A stretch of DNA of 64,000 nt, from positions 93,237 to 157,236 of the forward strand of contig JAERTJ010000142.1 of assembly GCA_016844945.1 (NCBI GenBank), written 5' to 3'. A program made the translations under genes and the position numbers. The notes under the pieces are model-generated. The model was given only the letters and a program-made list of their open reading frames with translations. It had not been told where the DNA came from and did no database searches. The stretch's first letter is position 1. Each line of letters opens with the position of its first letter. Positions 36,115 to 44,861 of the stretch are shown here, piece after piece. This DNA is from Fidelibacterota bacterium. GTDB lineage: Bacteria > Fidelibacterota > UBA8477 > JABMPR01.

Positions 36115-36975
36115 TTAGACGTCCATCCGGTTGGCTGCCATGCTCACGAAAAGAACAGGTAGATAGATCAACATATAACGGAAAAACTGTTTGGCTGTGG
36201 CAAGTTCGCGATTGCTATAGAAACGGGTAACCATAACAATAGCCCCCATGGTAATCAATGTAGCAACTATCAGATAGATTGGTCCTGAGACCTTGAAGAC
36301 AAAGGGTACAAAGATCAGGGGTATATTGACCATGGTATACCACAAACTCTGTCGAAAAGAGGCATTTTCACCTGCGACAAAGGGCAGTTGTTTACCACCA
36401 ACAGCCAGATATTGATCCTTATAGCGGTAACAAATCACAAAAGTGTGGGGGATTTGCCATAGGAAGATCATAAGTGACATCCACATGATCATCAGGTCAA
36501 GTCCTTGTGTGACAGAATACCAGCCAATGAATGGTAGCAAGGCACCGGGTAGCGAGCCGATTAATGTACTCATAGTAGATCTTGATTTTAAAGGGGTATA
36601 GCTCCAGACATACAATCCACCACATAGAAATGTTGCCACGGCGGTTGCTTCATTAATCAAGACATACTGAAGAATTAACCCTAAGGCAAAGACAATCAAG
36701 CCTGCATAAAGAGCGGTTCGTGGTGAAATCAGACCAGCGGGAATGGGTCTATCTTGTGTGCGCTCCATCAGCGCATCTGCTTCACGCTCATAGTATTGAT
36801 TCAGGGCAAAGGTTGCTCCATTGGCTATTCCAGTTGTCAAAACCAGAATTATGAGGGGAATCCACTGGAAGGGCAACCCCGTCTCACTTAATGCGTACAT
36901 GTGAGCGAAAACCACCATAAGCATGATCATGGGAATGGGTTTCAGTCGAAAGAGTTGGATGTAGGCTTTTAGCAT
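36115..36975 (-). CDS. ctaB: protoheme IX farnesyltransferase (heme O synthase)
   Basis: UbiA-superfamily prenyltransferase, 286 aa, that turns heme B into heme O for the oxidase. The aspartate-rich motif is present in the CtaB form NQYYEREADALMERTQDRP. Membrane segments, about nine, follow the family pattern, with YTPLKSRSTMSTLIGSLPGA in the middle and QIPHTFVICYRYKDQY later. It lies downstream of the oxidase genes on the same strand, separated by about 100 bases with a repeat. No ctaA (heme A synthase) is in the window. Confidence 0.92.
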   Translation of the reverse strand: MLKAYIQLFRLKPIPMIMLMVVFAHMYALSETGLPFQWIPLIILVLTTGIANGATFALNQYYEREADALMERTQDRPIPAGLISPRTALYAGLIVFALGLILQYVLINEATAVATFLCGGLYVWSYTPLKSRSTMSTLIGSLPGALLPFIGWYSVTQGLDLMIMWMSLMIFLWQIPHTFVICYRYKDQYLAVGGKQLPFVAGENASFRQSLWYTMVNIPLIFVPFVFKVSGPIYLIVATLITMGAIVMVTRFYSNRELATAKQFFRYMLIYLPVLFVSMAANRMDV

Positions 36976-37044
36976 TTTCTAATCTTTGCTCATATGATAG
37001 TGTCTTGCTGAAGCTCTTGAAGCATCACACAATATTGCGTGTCG

Positions 37045-37067
37045 CCCTTCGAGGGCCTCAGGTGACG
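37045..37067. repeat. palindromic repeat, second copy
   Basis: CCCTTCGAGGGCCTCAGGTG, a close relative of the repeat at 36057-36080, lying between the ctaC stop codon and the ctaB start. Confidence 0.65.
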
Positions 37068-37078
37068 GTCTAAAAAAA

Positions 37079-38026
37079 TTACTCAGACAACTCCTTGATA
37101 TATTCAATAATCGCCGAGACCTCATCAGCGGTCATGGGTAAGGGTGGCATGAGGGGTTGATACCCCTTCACCAGATCCTTGTTTGGCTCCATCATTGAGA
37201 CTTTGAGATAGGCTTCATCTACAACAATCTCACGATCTTCACCATTGGTGACCACCGTTTCTTTCTTTCCAAAAAGGTCTTTGAGTGTTGGTCCAACAAG
37301 CTTGGTACCATCGGTACTGTGACAGGCAAAGCAACCCTTTGAAGTAAATAATGCTTTCCCGGGGTTTTCTGCTTGAAGCTTCAGATGCTCAGCGGATTGT
37401 TCGTCCAACCAGGCTTGATAGTCGGGTTTGGTCAAAACATGGACTTTGGAAATCATCTGGGCATGATTCAATCCGCAATATTCGGCACAAAAAAGATCGA
37501 AAGAGCCGAGTTGGCTGGCTTCAAACCAGGTATAATTGTCTTCTGCCCCATCTGCCTTGGGAACCACATCCATTTTTACCCTGAATGCAGGGATATAAAA
37601 AGAGTGGATCACATCTGCAGAGTGCAGGGGTAAATAGATGGGAGTATCTGCCGGAACTGTGAGCCCCTGGGCCGTATTCTGCTCCAGACCATTGGGATAA
37701 GTAAATTTCCACCACCACATACCCGCTTCCACTTTGATTTCCATGGCATCTTCTGGAACATTTCTCATTTTGAGAAAACCCTGCATTCCAAAGTAAAAGA
37801 TGAACATGACCAGGATAGTAGGGATAACGGTCCAGATAATTTCAAGACCGGTATGACCCTCAAGGTTTGATGGTTTGGGATTGTTCTTACGGTTGTATTT
37901 GATCACGCTGAAAATCATGAACCCGGTGATACCTACCAGACATAAAATTGAAATTATGAAAATCAGGTAGAAACTGAAATCTACATCCTGATTAAAAACG
38001 GAGGCTGGATTGTAATTTACGTTCAT
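37079..38026 (-). CDS. ctaC: cytochrome c oxidase subunit II with fused cytochrome c (caa3 type)
   Basis: Subunit II, 315 aa. Two N-terminal membrane helices (about 18-40 and 62-84), then the CuA domain with ligands His141, Cys180, Glu182, Cys184, His188, Met191 (CAEYCGLNHAQM). A C-terminal cytochrome c domain has the heme motif CFACH at 232-236 and an axial Met in PLMPPLPM. The fused heme makes this a caa3-type oxidase, able to take electrons directly from the cytochrome of Alternative Complex III. There is an ATGA overlap with the next upstream gene. Confidence 0.95.
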   Translation of the reverse strand: MNVNYNPASVFNQDVDFSFYLIFIISILCLVGITGFMIFSVIKYNRKNNPKPSNLEGHTGLEIIWTVIPTILVMFIFYFGMQGFLKMRNVPEDAMEIKVEAGMWWWKFTYPNGLEQNTAQGLTVPADTPIYLPLHSADVIHSFYIPAFRVKMDVVPKADGAEDNYTWFEASQLGSFDLFCAEYCGLNHAQMISKVHVLTKPDYQAWLDEQSAEHLKLQAENPGKALFTSKGCFACHSTDGTKLVGPTLKDLFGKKETVVTNGEDREIVVDEAYLKVSMMEPNKDLVKGYQPLMPPLPMTADEVSAIIEYIKELSE

Positions 38027-38316
38027 GCGATCACCCGGAAGGAATAGTCAGAGAAGGTCAACACAAAGATGGCCAGTAGCGTAAAAAAGGCTACGCCCAG
38101 AAAGAGTTTGAAGATCAGGGGTTCGTGGTTCAAGTGCATGAAGTAATAAAGCACAAGGGCTGCCTTGACAAAGGCCACAGACATGGCAATCAAAAGTGCG
38201 CCTGTATTGCTCACATCAAGACCTGCCAACATAACAGTTAAAATCGTCAGTATAATCAACCCACCAAAAACAAGGATGGGCAAACGAGGACTTTGGGTTT
38301 GTTCGTGTGTATTCAT
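38023..38316 (-). CDS. ctaF: cytochrome c oxidase subunit IV (caa3 type)
   Basis: 97-aa membrane subunit with three helices. It has the pattern of the prokaryotic cytochrome oxidase subunit IV family: LIILTILTVMLAGLDVS, MSVAFVKAALVLYYFMHLNHEP and LFLGVAFFTLLAIFVLTF. It overlaps ctaC by four bases and is eleven bases from ctaE. It stabilises the complex and has no redox centre. Confidence 0.9.
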   Translation of the reverse strand: MNTHEQTQSPRLPILVFGGLIILTILTVMLAGLDVSNTGALLIAMSVAFVKAALVLYYFMHLNHEPLIFKLFLGVAFFTLLAIFVLTFSDYSFRVIA

Positions 38317-38327
38317 AATGACACCCC

Positions 38328-38987
38328 CTATGCGACCAGATAGTAAAGTGGAAAGAGAAAAATCCAGATCACATCAACCAAGTGCCAGTAAAGTCCACAA
38401 CGTTCGAGAACGCCTGGTTTTTCCTGATTGATTGAGCCTTTGGATATCCAGAACAGAACGATAAACATCCATACACCACCGATGATGATGTGCAGTGCAT
38501 GAATTCCTGTCATAATAAAGTAGAGACCGTAAAAGAGTACCTGTCCCACAGGTAACATCTCCGCACCCTGGGTTAAGAGGGGAGATCCTTCACCTGCAGC
38601 AATCCCTTTAGCTGTTTGCAGAAAGAGATGATGATCAAACTTTGCACTCCATTCGAAGCCCTTGATAACCAGAAATGCCGTTCCCAGGGCGATTGTCGCC
38701 ATGAGAAAGATTTTTGCTGCTTTCACTGACCCTTTTTTAAGGGCATCTAGAGAAAGCACCATCGTCAGGCTACTGGTGAGCAGAATGATGGTATTTACTG
38801 TACCAATAGATGTGTTCAGGCTTGCTGCTGCCAGCTTGAAGTCTTCCAGGTGCGCTGAACGATACACGGCGTAAATCAGGAAGAAGGCGGCAAATAAAAA
38901 GAGTTCAGTATAAAGGAAAAGCCAGAAGCCCAGCCGGGTTCCCTCTTCATCGTGATGATGTTCTATGGGATGTGCAATATCAGTCAT
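38328..38987 (-). CDS. ctaE: cytochrome c oxidase subunit III
   Basis: 219-aa membrane subunit, five to seven helices, with family segments GFWLFLYTELFLFAAFF, GLYFIMTGIHALHIIIGG and YWHLVDVIWIFLFPLYYL. No cofactor; it supports oxygen delivery and the stability of subunit I. Its start overlaps the end of ctaD by eight bases. Confidence 0.94.
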   Translation of the reverse strand: MTDIAHPIEHHHDEEGTRLGFWLFLYTELFLFAAFFLIYAVYRSAHLEDFKLAAASLNTSIGTVNTIILLTSSLTMVLSLDALKKGSVKAAKIFLMATIALGTAFLVIKGFEWSAKFDHHLFLQTAKGIAAGEGSPLLTQGAEMLPVGQVLFYGLYFIMTGIHALHIIIGGVWMFIVLFWISKGSINQEKPGVLERCGLYWHLVDVIWIFLFPLYYLVA

Positions 38988-40677
38988 TGGACGCTCCTAA
39001 TGATGTACCTGCTTTTACCTCAACACGAAATGCCTCGTAATCATAAGGATCACGGGTAATCTCAAGCTCTTCTTCAAAATTAAACAAGGTGGGAGGGGTC
39101 GCTGTCTGCCATTCCAGGGTTGATGAGTTCCAGGGGTTGGCTTCTGATGTTCTCTTGCCCTTTAAAAGAGCATGAATCCAGACCCAGAGAACAACAACTA
39201 CCCCGGTTACCAGTACCCAAGATCCCAGAGTTGACATCATTTGAAGCTGATTGAAAATGGGAATATCTGGATAGGTATGATAGCGTCTGGGCATTCCATA
39301 ATAACCTAGCAACAACATGGGGAAATACAGACTATTGAAGCCAATAAACATGAAACCCCAACCAATCTTCGCCCATTTCATGGAATACATTTTACCAAAC
39401 ATTTTTGAGAAATAATGAAAGACACCACCGATTAGACCAAAGGCTGCACCGCCAAACATGGTGTAATGAAAGTGGGCGACGACGAAATCTGTATCATGGA
39501 GATGAATATCAGTAGATAAAGATCCCAGAAACATGCCTGTTAGACCACCAATGCTGAAATTGAAAATAAAAGACAGAGCAAACAGCATGGCAGGGGTAAG
39601 CGTGATGGATCCTTTATAAAGCGTGGCGGTCCAGTTGAACACCTTAATGGCTGTGGGAATCGCCACAAAAAAGGTTAAAAATGAAAAGAGAATTGCAGCA
39701 AAGTCAGACATGCCTGTTGTAAACATGTGGTGTGCCCAGAGTAAATACCCTACGCCGGCAATACTACACGTGGCTATGGCAATACTTTTATATCCAAAGA
39801 TCGGTTTCTGGCTGTTGGTTGGGATTATTTCACTTACCAGTCCCATGGATGGTAGAATCATGATGTACACCGCAGGGTGTGAGTAAATCCAAAAAAGATG
39901 TTGAAAAAGAATGGGGTCGCCACCCTTGGATGGATCAAAGAAACCAACAGGCATAATGCGCTCAATAACGATCATGAGCAGGGTGATTCCCACAACAGGT
40001 GTAGCCAGAACCTGGAGCCATGATGTGGCATAAATCGACCAGGTAAAAAGTGGCATCTTAAAATAAGTCATTCCCTTGGTGCGCATCCTATGCACGGTGA
40101 CAATAAAGTTGATGCCTGTAAGAATGGTTCCCCAACCCAGAATAAATGCTGCTGTGAGCATCCATGAGATTGAGTCAAAGGCAATTCCAAAAATTGAAAT
40201 GGTTTTGGTGTTGATGGAGTAGGGTGGGGTAAAGGTCCATCCTGTATCAGCACCTCCAAGCAGGACACCTGTCACTGCCATGATAGCGCCAAAAAAGTAC
40301 AACCAGAAGGAGAGTAGGTTTACCCGGGGAAAGGCAACATCCTTGGCACCTATCTGAAGCGGTAAAAAGAAATTACCGAGAATTGCCGGTGCACCAGGGA
40401 CAATAAAAAGGAAGATCATTATAATCGCATGCAGGGTAAAGAAGCTACCATACATTTCTGCTGGAATGATCTCCCATCCAGATGAGGCTGGATACATTTT
40501 CTGGAGTTTCATGATGAAACCCAGGAGCACCGCGGCAAAGAAAAAACTGAACATCGCTACGGCGTACATAATGCCAATTCTTTTATGATCCGTCGACATG
40601 AACCAACTCATAAACCCTTTGGTCCACTTTGAACTGGTATGACTGTTTAGGTAGTTAACTGTCGCAGAAGATTCCAT
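38980..40677 (-). CDS. ctaD: cytochrome c oxidase subunit I, A2-type heme-copper oxidase
   Basis: Catalytic subunit, 565 aa, twelve helices, carrying the low-spin heme, heme a3 and CuB. The motif YSHPAVY at residues 265-271 identifies the A2 subfamily. There the D-channel glutamate of HPEVY is replaced and Tyr/Ser next to the CuB histidine take its role; His267 is a CuB ligand and Tyr271 the cross-linked tyrosine. Other ligands are in HHMFTTG and VVAHFHYTMFGG. It follows the SCO gene by two bases. Order SCO-I-III-IV-II resembles caa3 operons found with Alternative Complex III in Bacteroidota-related bacteria. Confidence 0.95.
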   Translation of the reverse strand: MESSATVNYLNSHTSSKWTKGFMSWFMSTDHKRIGIMYAVAMFSFFFAAVLLGFIMKLQKMYPASSGWEIIPAEMYGSFFTLHAIIMIFLFIVPGAPAILGNFFLPLQIGAKDVAFPRVNLLSFWLYFFGAIMAVTGVLLGGADTGWTFTPPYSINTKTISIFGIAFDSISWMLTAAFILGWGTILTGINFIVTVHRMRTKGMTYFKMPLFTWSIYATSWLQVLATPVVGITLLMIVIERIMPVGFFDPSKGGDPILFQHLFWIYSHPAVYIMILPSMGLVSEIIPTNSQKPIFGYKSIAIATCSIAGVGYLLWAHHMFTTGMSDFAAILFSFLTFFVAIPTAIKVFNWTATLYKGSITLTPAMLFALSFIFNFSIGGLTGMFLGSLSTDIHLHDTDFVVAHFHYTMFGGAAFGLIGGVFHYFSKMFGKMYSMKWAKIGWGFMFIGFNSLYFPMLLLGYYGMPRRYHTYPDIPIFNQLQMMSTLGSWVLVTGVVVVLWVWIHALLKGKRTSEANPWNSSTLEWQTATPPTLFNFEEELEITRDPYDYEAFRVEVKAGTSLGASND

Positions 40678-40679
40678 AC

Positions 40680-41495
40680 TTACGCGCCCTTCATTTCAAG
40701 TTGTTGGGAGGTCTTTTTCCGATTGAGTGCAACTGTAAGAACCACAACGGTAAACAGAATTGAGAACAGTATGATCACACCGGTGACTTTGAGAAAATTA
40801 AAATAGTATCCCCGCCCCTCTGGTTCTTCAGCGAAACAGAATTTGACGATTTTCTTAACGGTTGGCGCCCATCTGCCCTCCATAGCGTTGGTGACTGAAA
40901 CCATAACTTCAACAGGAAGAAATGACAATCCCCGGATATAACGTGAGATGATGCCGCTGGGAGAAAGCACAATCAGAGACGAGGCGTGCATAAATCCATC
41001 TGCTTGATCTGGAGCATATTTGAAACCTACAGAAGTTGTCAGGGTTCTAATGGTTGCTGAGTCTGCTGTTAGAAACCGAAAGGACGATTCAGGGATATCG
41101 GTTTTGCCTTCAAAGAGGTTGAAATAGGATTGTTTCTTAAGGGCTGCAATCTCATGATCCTCTCTGGGGTCAAAACTGACTGCTACAATATTGTATTTAT
41201 CTCCGGGTAGAAATGCTGAAGGCGATTGATTGACTACATCTACAATAGCATTTAAGAAAGGATTACAAATGGACGTACAATTGTAATAGACCAAAGCCAG
41301 AATCGTGGGACGCCCTTCGCTGGCAGCCGCCAATGTGGTGGGTTGACCGCTTTCATCATAAAGGGTCAGGTCAAGATCTACTTTTTCTCCAAGAAATGTA
41401 TCATCGATACCAATTTCAGGTTGAGTTTCAAGCTCATCTGCGAGCCCAAAAGAGAAAGATATAAGGCTTATAATTATTAAGTGTTTGAATAGCAT
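40680..41495 (-). CDS. SCO1/SenC-family copper chaperone
   Basis: Exported thioredoxin-fold protein, 271 aa, that inserts copper into the CuA centre of ctaC. Signal peptide, then the copper motif CxxxC as YYNCTSICNPF (Cys73, Cys77); the third ligand is likely His in GFMHASSL. Unlike the usual SCO proteins, a C-terminal membrane helix (GVIILFSILFTVVVLTVAL) anchors it. The start ATG at 41495 has AGGGGTG upstream; an in-frame GTG six bases earlier lies within that site. First gene of the oxidase operon. Confidence 0.9.
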   Translation of the reverse strand: MLFKHLIIISLISFSFGLADELETQPEIGIDDTFLGEKVDLDLTLYDESGQPTTLAAASEGRPTILALVYYNCTSICNPFLNAIVDVVNQSPSAFLPGDKYNIVAVSFDPREDHEIAALKKQSYFNLFEGKTDIPESSFRFLTADSATIRTLTTSVGFKYAPDQADGFMHASSLIVLSPSGIISRYIRGLSFLPVEVMVSVTNAMEGRWAPTVKKIVKFCFAEEPEGRGYYFNFLKVTGVIILFSILFTVVVLTVALNRKKTSQQLEMKGA

Positions 41496-41811
41496 GTTCA
41501 CCCCTGTCGTAATTAACCCATACTCATATTACCAGACCATTGATGATAATTTTTGTCCTCATCCATTGCAAGCAGGAAATGTGACTATCGAGGTATTAAT
41601 TTATCTGTATAAAAGTATGGTTTTGGGAGGGTGGTTTCTGGATTCAATAGCCACTGATTTACACGGATATTCACAGATGTGAATGTCTTTTGGGGCGGAT
41701 TTCTTTGAATTATTCGTGGAGTTCTGGATACATCTATTTGTGTCACACAAAGCTATAGCGTTATGGTCATCGCCTCTATTGAAGCTTCTGTTTGTGGCGC
41801 TTCTCCAGGGT
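41496..41811. other. intergenic region upstream of the oxidase operon
   Basis: About 316 bases that must contain the oxidase operon promoter and the 3' end of the DUF1456 gene. No open frame or strong hairpin was recognised. Confidence 0.4.
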
Positions 41812-42279
41812 TTAGGTAGGATCGTCCCGGTATTCCAGTTGTAATCCTTTAAGGAAATTTCTCAGGAACTGGTCACGCATTTGTCGGTAGTGCTTGTGGT
41901 CTGGTTTTCTTAGAAAGGCACTCAACTCATATTTGCTTACCCGTAAATCCACAGAATCCAAAACGCCAACGACCTCTTCTGCCTGGAGGTCAAATGCGAT
42001 CTTCAGTTTTTTGAAAATTATGTTGTTGGTCAACTCCTTTTCAGGGACGGGCTGAGGACCCTCCCGCTTACCACGGGTTTCGATGATCAAGCCGTTGAGA
42101 AAGACTGCCATTTCGTCATCATAACACACTTTATAGGCTGGATCTTCCTCACGTTTTAACCAGTCGCTAATCTCTGCACGGGTAACCTTTTTATCGGCAT
42201 GGGCAAATATTTCAATCATTTTTGAATCGCTGAAATCAAAAATATAGCGGATTCGTCGCATGATACTATTATTGGTCAT
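41812..42279 (-). CDS. DUF1456 (YehS-like) protein
   Basis: Cytoplasmic 155-aa protein made of two related halves of about 70 residues (MRRIRYIFDFSDSKMIEIFA and FKKLKIAFDLQAEEVVGVLD). Each half carries the tryptophan/aromatic and acidic pattern of DUF1456/YehS; molecular role unknown. The start at 42279 overlaps the GNAT stop in an ATGA and has AAGGGAT six bases upstream. It ends a coupled three-gene set: peptidase S51, GNAT, DUF1456. Confidence 0.85.
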   Translation of the reverse strand: MTNNSIMRRIRYIFDFSDSKMIEIFAHADKKVTRAEISDWLKREEDPAYKVCYDDEMAVFLNGLIIETRGKREGPQPVPEKELTNNIIFKKLKIAFDLQAEEVVGVLDSVDLRVSKYELSAFLRKPDHKHYRQMRDQFLRNFLKGLQLEYRDDPT

Positions 42280-42767
42280 TTTATATCCCTTACCAGTATG
42301 GCTGCATCGCAAGGGCAGTTCAAAACAACACGCATGTCTGGTTTGAAGCCAATGTTCAAATAAAAACTCATAGCACTTTGATTACCGCTCATGATACCAG
42401 CTGCTACTGAATGAAAATTATTCTTTTTTGCCCACTCAAAGACAGTCGTCATCAATTTCAACGCCAAACCTTGACGACGGTAGACTGGAGCAATCCAAAC
42501 CTGGAGCAACTCACCCATTTTATCGTCTTTTTCCATGCGATAAAGCGCTGCGAGCCCAACAGGTTGTCTATCTACAAATACCAGAAATGTTGCTCTGTCT
42601 GAGCCTGTGGCGCTTTGGTCCACCTGCTTGATCCAACTCTCTGAACTACGCTGGACAGACTCGTCATAGGTAGAGCCAAAAGCTTCAGGAGATTCCTTGA
42701 GTGAATCCAGGCGGACCTGTTTATAAAGTCCTGCTTCTCCAATTTTAATGCGCCTGATTTCAACCAT
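42276..42767 (-). CDS. GNAT-family N-acetyltransferase
   Basis: 163-aa acetyltransferase with the acetyl-CoA motif LLQVWIAPVYRRQGLALKLM (RRQGLA) and the late helix QSAMSFYLNIGF. Relatives are often described as ribosomal-protein or small-molecule acetylases; the target is unknown. The start is placed at 42767, one base after the peptidase stop (TGATATG), which implies reinitiation. A longer upstream reading would lie entirely inside the peptidase gene. Confidence 0.85.
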   Translation of the reverse strand: MVEIRRIKIGEAGLYKQVRLDSLKESPEAFGSTYDESVQRSSESWIKQVDQSATGSDRATFLVFVDRQPVGLAALYRMEKDDKMGELLQVWIAPVYRRQGLALKLMTTVFEWAKKNNFHSVAAGIMSGNQSAMSFYLNIGFKPDMRVVLNCPCDAAILVRDIK

Positions 42768-42768
42768 A

Positions 42769-43524
42769 TCAATTTTCTGCCCGATGCATTTTAACCATAA
42801 CGCTGTTTTCTGTTTGACGTTGGAGATGATAAGCCTGACCCCGACCAAAGATTTGAACCTGACCATGCTCCACTACCATCATCGTGTTTTCATCCACAGC
42901 CCACCCCTCAGGGGATATTTCCTGCTCAATCACCTGCATAAGTCGGGTGACAGTTCCCCATTGACTGGCATGAACATCCACACTAAAGGGCACAAGCCCC
43001 AGGCCTGGTTTCACACTTAAAACATCAAGCCCCTCGCTGAGCTCTTCATCCAGAATTTCGAGTTCATGACCATCGCGGAACGTTTTCCACCCCCCAAGAA
43101 CAGCCTGTTCAGCAGCGATAGCAGCGCCTGCTGAGAATCCGGCATAGGGGATGTGGTTTTCTTTGATATACTCCAACCAGGTTAAATCCTTGCATAGCAT
43201 TTGATGATACAAGGGTGTTGTGCCACCACCAACAAACACACCACTGGGTTTTCCTTCAACAAGCAAGTCCAGACGAACCGGCGCTTCCGGTGTTCCCCAA
43301 AAAAACTGCATTTCTGTTTCCTGTACACCGCAAGCCTTTAAAACTTGTTTGTATTTTAGTTCGGTCTGGAGTTTGTCATCCGGGTTCTCGCTGATCAGAA
43401 CTACAGCAATTTTACGGAACCCCTCTCTCGTCGCCCGATTAACAAAATGACCATAAGTGTTTTCATTTGCTGACTGATTCCACCCTCCTCCAATCAGGAA
43501 GACAGGTGGTCTGGGTGTTTCCAT
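42769..43524 (-). CDS. peptidase S51 family (cyanophycinase/peptidase E-like)
   Basis: Serine hydrolase, 251 aa. Nucleophile Ser131 in the elbow AGFSAGAAIAAEQA, preceded by FVGGGTTPLYHQML. Histidine in VDVHASQWGT, followed by a late ENTMMVVE strand typical of this family. Members cleave aspartyl dipeptides or cyanophycin-like polymers; the substrate cannot be chosen. There is no signal peptide, so it is cytoplasmic. First of three coupled genes. Confidence 0.85.
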   Translation of the reverse strand: METPRPPVFLIGGGWNQSANENTYGHFVNRATREGFRKIAVVLISENPDDKLQTELKYKQVLKACGVQETEMQFFWGTPEAPVRLDLLVEGKPSGVFVGGGTTPLYHQMLCKDLTWLEYIKENHIPYAGFSAGAAIAAEQAVLGGWKTFRDGHELEILDEELSEGLDVLSVKPGLGLVPFSVDVHASQWGTVTRLMQVIEQEISPEGWAVDENTMMVVEHGQVQIFGRGQAYHLQRQTENSVMVKMHRAEN

Positions 43525-43546
43525 TAGTGAGCACTCATATTATCTG

Positions 43547-44011
43547 CTAATGTTTATGCTCAGGATAGTATGCCTCCAGGGCCTTGATACTCTTGTTTAA
43601 TGCTTTGACTGTTTTAAGGTTTGATTGTTGTTTAGCCTTCATGGCAGCCAAGATAACAGCATGATGATGTTTGAGGCGCTGGGTATAATCTTTTTGGTCA
43701 GGTTTAACGCGTTGGGTTAAATAATAATCACTTATCGTAGAAATTATTTTCTGTGCGTGGTCTTCCTTATTGACGACCCAACGAACCATCTGATTTTGAG
43801 ATTGAAGGTCTTTTTTCTCTGAGAGATTTATCATGCTCTGAACTGCTTTTTCTATTGTCTGCGCATCTTCAACCATAGACAACAATCTCGCATAATCGTC
43901 ATAAATACCACAGGGTACCTGACAATGAGCCTGCAGTGCCTGCGGCATGAACACGTTTGCGCTAATCAATATTGACAACCCTAAAACAACACCTCTATAT
44001 ATTTTATTCAT
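43547..44011 (-). CDS. sodN: nickel superoxide dismutase with Sec signal peptide
   Basis: Ni-containing superoxide dismutase, 154 aa. The nickel hook HCxxPCGxY is at residues 29-37: His29, Cys30, Cys34, Tyr37. The rest is the helical bundle typical of NiSOD (LLSMVEDAQTIEKAVQSM and later). In place of the usual short propeptide, residues 1-28 look like a Sec signal peptide (VVLGLSILISANVF, then PQALQA). Cleavage after Ala28 would both export the enzyme and free the His1 amino group that binds nickel. No SodX-type protease gene is adjacent. The enzyme would act in the periplasm. Confidence 0.9.
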   Translation of the reverse strand: MNKIYRGVVLGLSILISANVFMPQALQAHCQVPCGIYDDYARLLSMVEDAQTIEKAVQSMINLSEKKDLQSQNQMVRWVVNKEDHAQKIISTISDYYLTQRVKPDQKDYTQRLKHHHAVILAAMKAKQQSNLKTVKALNKSIKALEAYYPEHKH

Positions 44012-44047
44012 TCTTGATTCCTTTTTTTGTTTAATTGATCGTCTACA

Positions 44048-44833
44048 TTAATCAATTCTGGTTTGCATATGATCCAAATATTTCATCACGTGGGTTTTTG
44101 CTTCAGCGTTTCCCGGCTTTTGTCTCAGGCTCTCATATAACTCCACGCTTTTCAGGAGTGCCCTCAGGCAATCCTGTGCATCATAGGTGGGAATTGTGGC
44201 TTTAAGTTTTACCAGGTCATCATCACTGACATAGCGTTCAATTTTTCTCAACCCTTGTGGACGGGCATTGTTTTTTACAAGTAACATTGGACCCAAAACT
44301 CTGGCTTTGATGAAACCGATAGACTCTACGGCCTCAAAGAGTTCGCCTCGTCCAATTTTTGTAGCAGTATAGTGAACCCAGGTCCAGAACCGGGCTTCAA
44401 TCCACTCAGGATCTGGTTGAGGGAATTCAGCTGGTGTGGTGCTGATGACACTGCTGATTTGCTTATCCCTTTCCCATAAAACGATGGGGTTCTCAACTTT
44501 CTCCTTGATGTCATTCATTGAGACAAATTTCAAATCAATATGAAGCAAGGGAGGACCATACAGACAAATGAGCAGACGAGGCTCCCCCACATGCTCACCT
44601 GTAAAGGATTCGAGGAGTGAACCCATTTTCTTCGCGATGTTCTGGCGGTCATTTAGAACAGCAGGATAATGATCCGGGTTAATATAGATAACCAGATCCA
44701 GGTCGCTGAATTCATCCATTTCATTCAGGAGATATGAACCACCCGCAGCCACACCGAGAATGCGTTGGTCCTGTTGAAGGCTTTTTACTGAAGCCTCAAG
44801 AAATTTTTTGTGAAGTTCTGGTATTGCCGGCAC
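44048..44833 (-). CDS. nucleotidyltransferase-fold protein (aminoglycoside adenylyltransferase-like)
   Basis: Polymerase-beta-type nucleotidyltransferase, 261 aa. The catalytic pattern GGSYLLNEMDEFSDLDLVIY has the GGS and DxD of the family, and a third acid is in HIDLKFVS. The C-terminal half is helical. Similar proteins include streptomycin/aminoglycoside 6-adenylyltransferases and many uncharacterised homologues; resistance function is not implied. It is 36 bases upstream of sodN. Confidence 0.8.
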   Translation of the reverse strand: MPAIPELHKKFLEASVKSLQQDQRILGVAAGGSYLLNEMDEFSDLDLVIYINPDHYPAVLNDRQNIAKKMGSLLESFTGEHVGEPRLLICLYGPPLLHIDLKFVSMNDIKEKVENPIVLWERDKQISSVISTTPAEFPQPDPEWIEARFWTWVHYTATKIGRGELFEAVESIGFIKARVLGPMLLVKNNARPQGLRKIERYVSDDDLVKLKATIPTYDAQDCLRALLKSVELYESLRQKPGNAEAKTHVMKYLDHMQTRID

Positions 44834-44861
44834 TTGAAATGCCTAATGAGGGTTCCCTGAA

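Noticed and set aside
44048..44833. Aminoglycoside resistance gene
   Set aside because: Only the nucleotidyltransferase fold is supported; there is no evidence for drug specificity.
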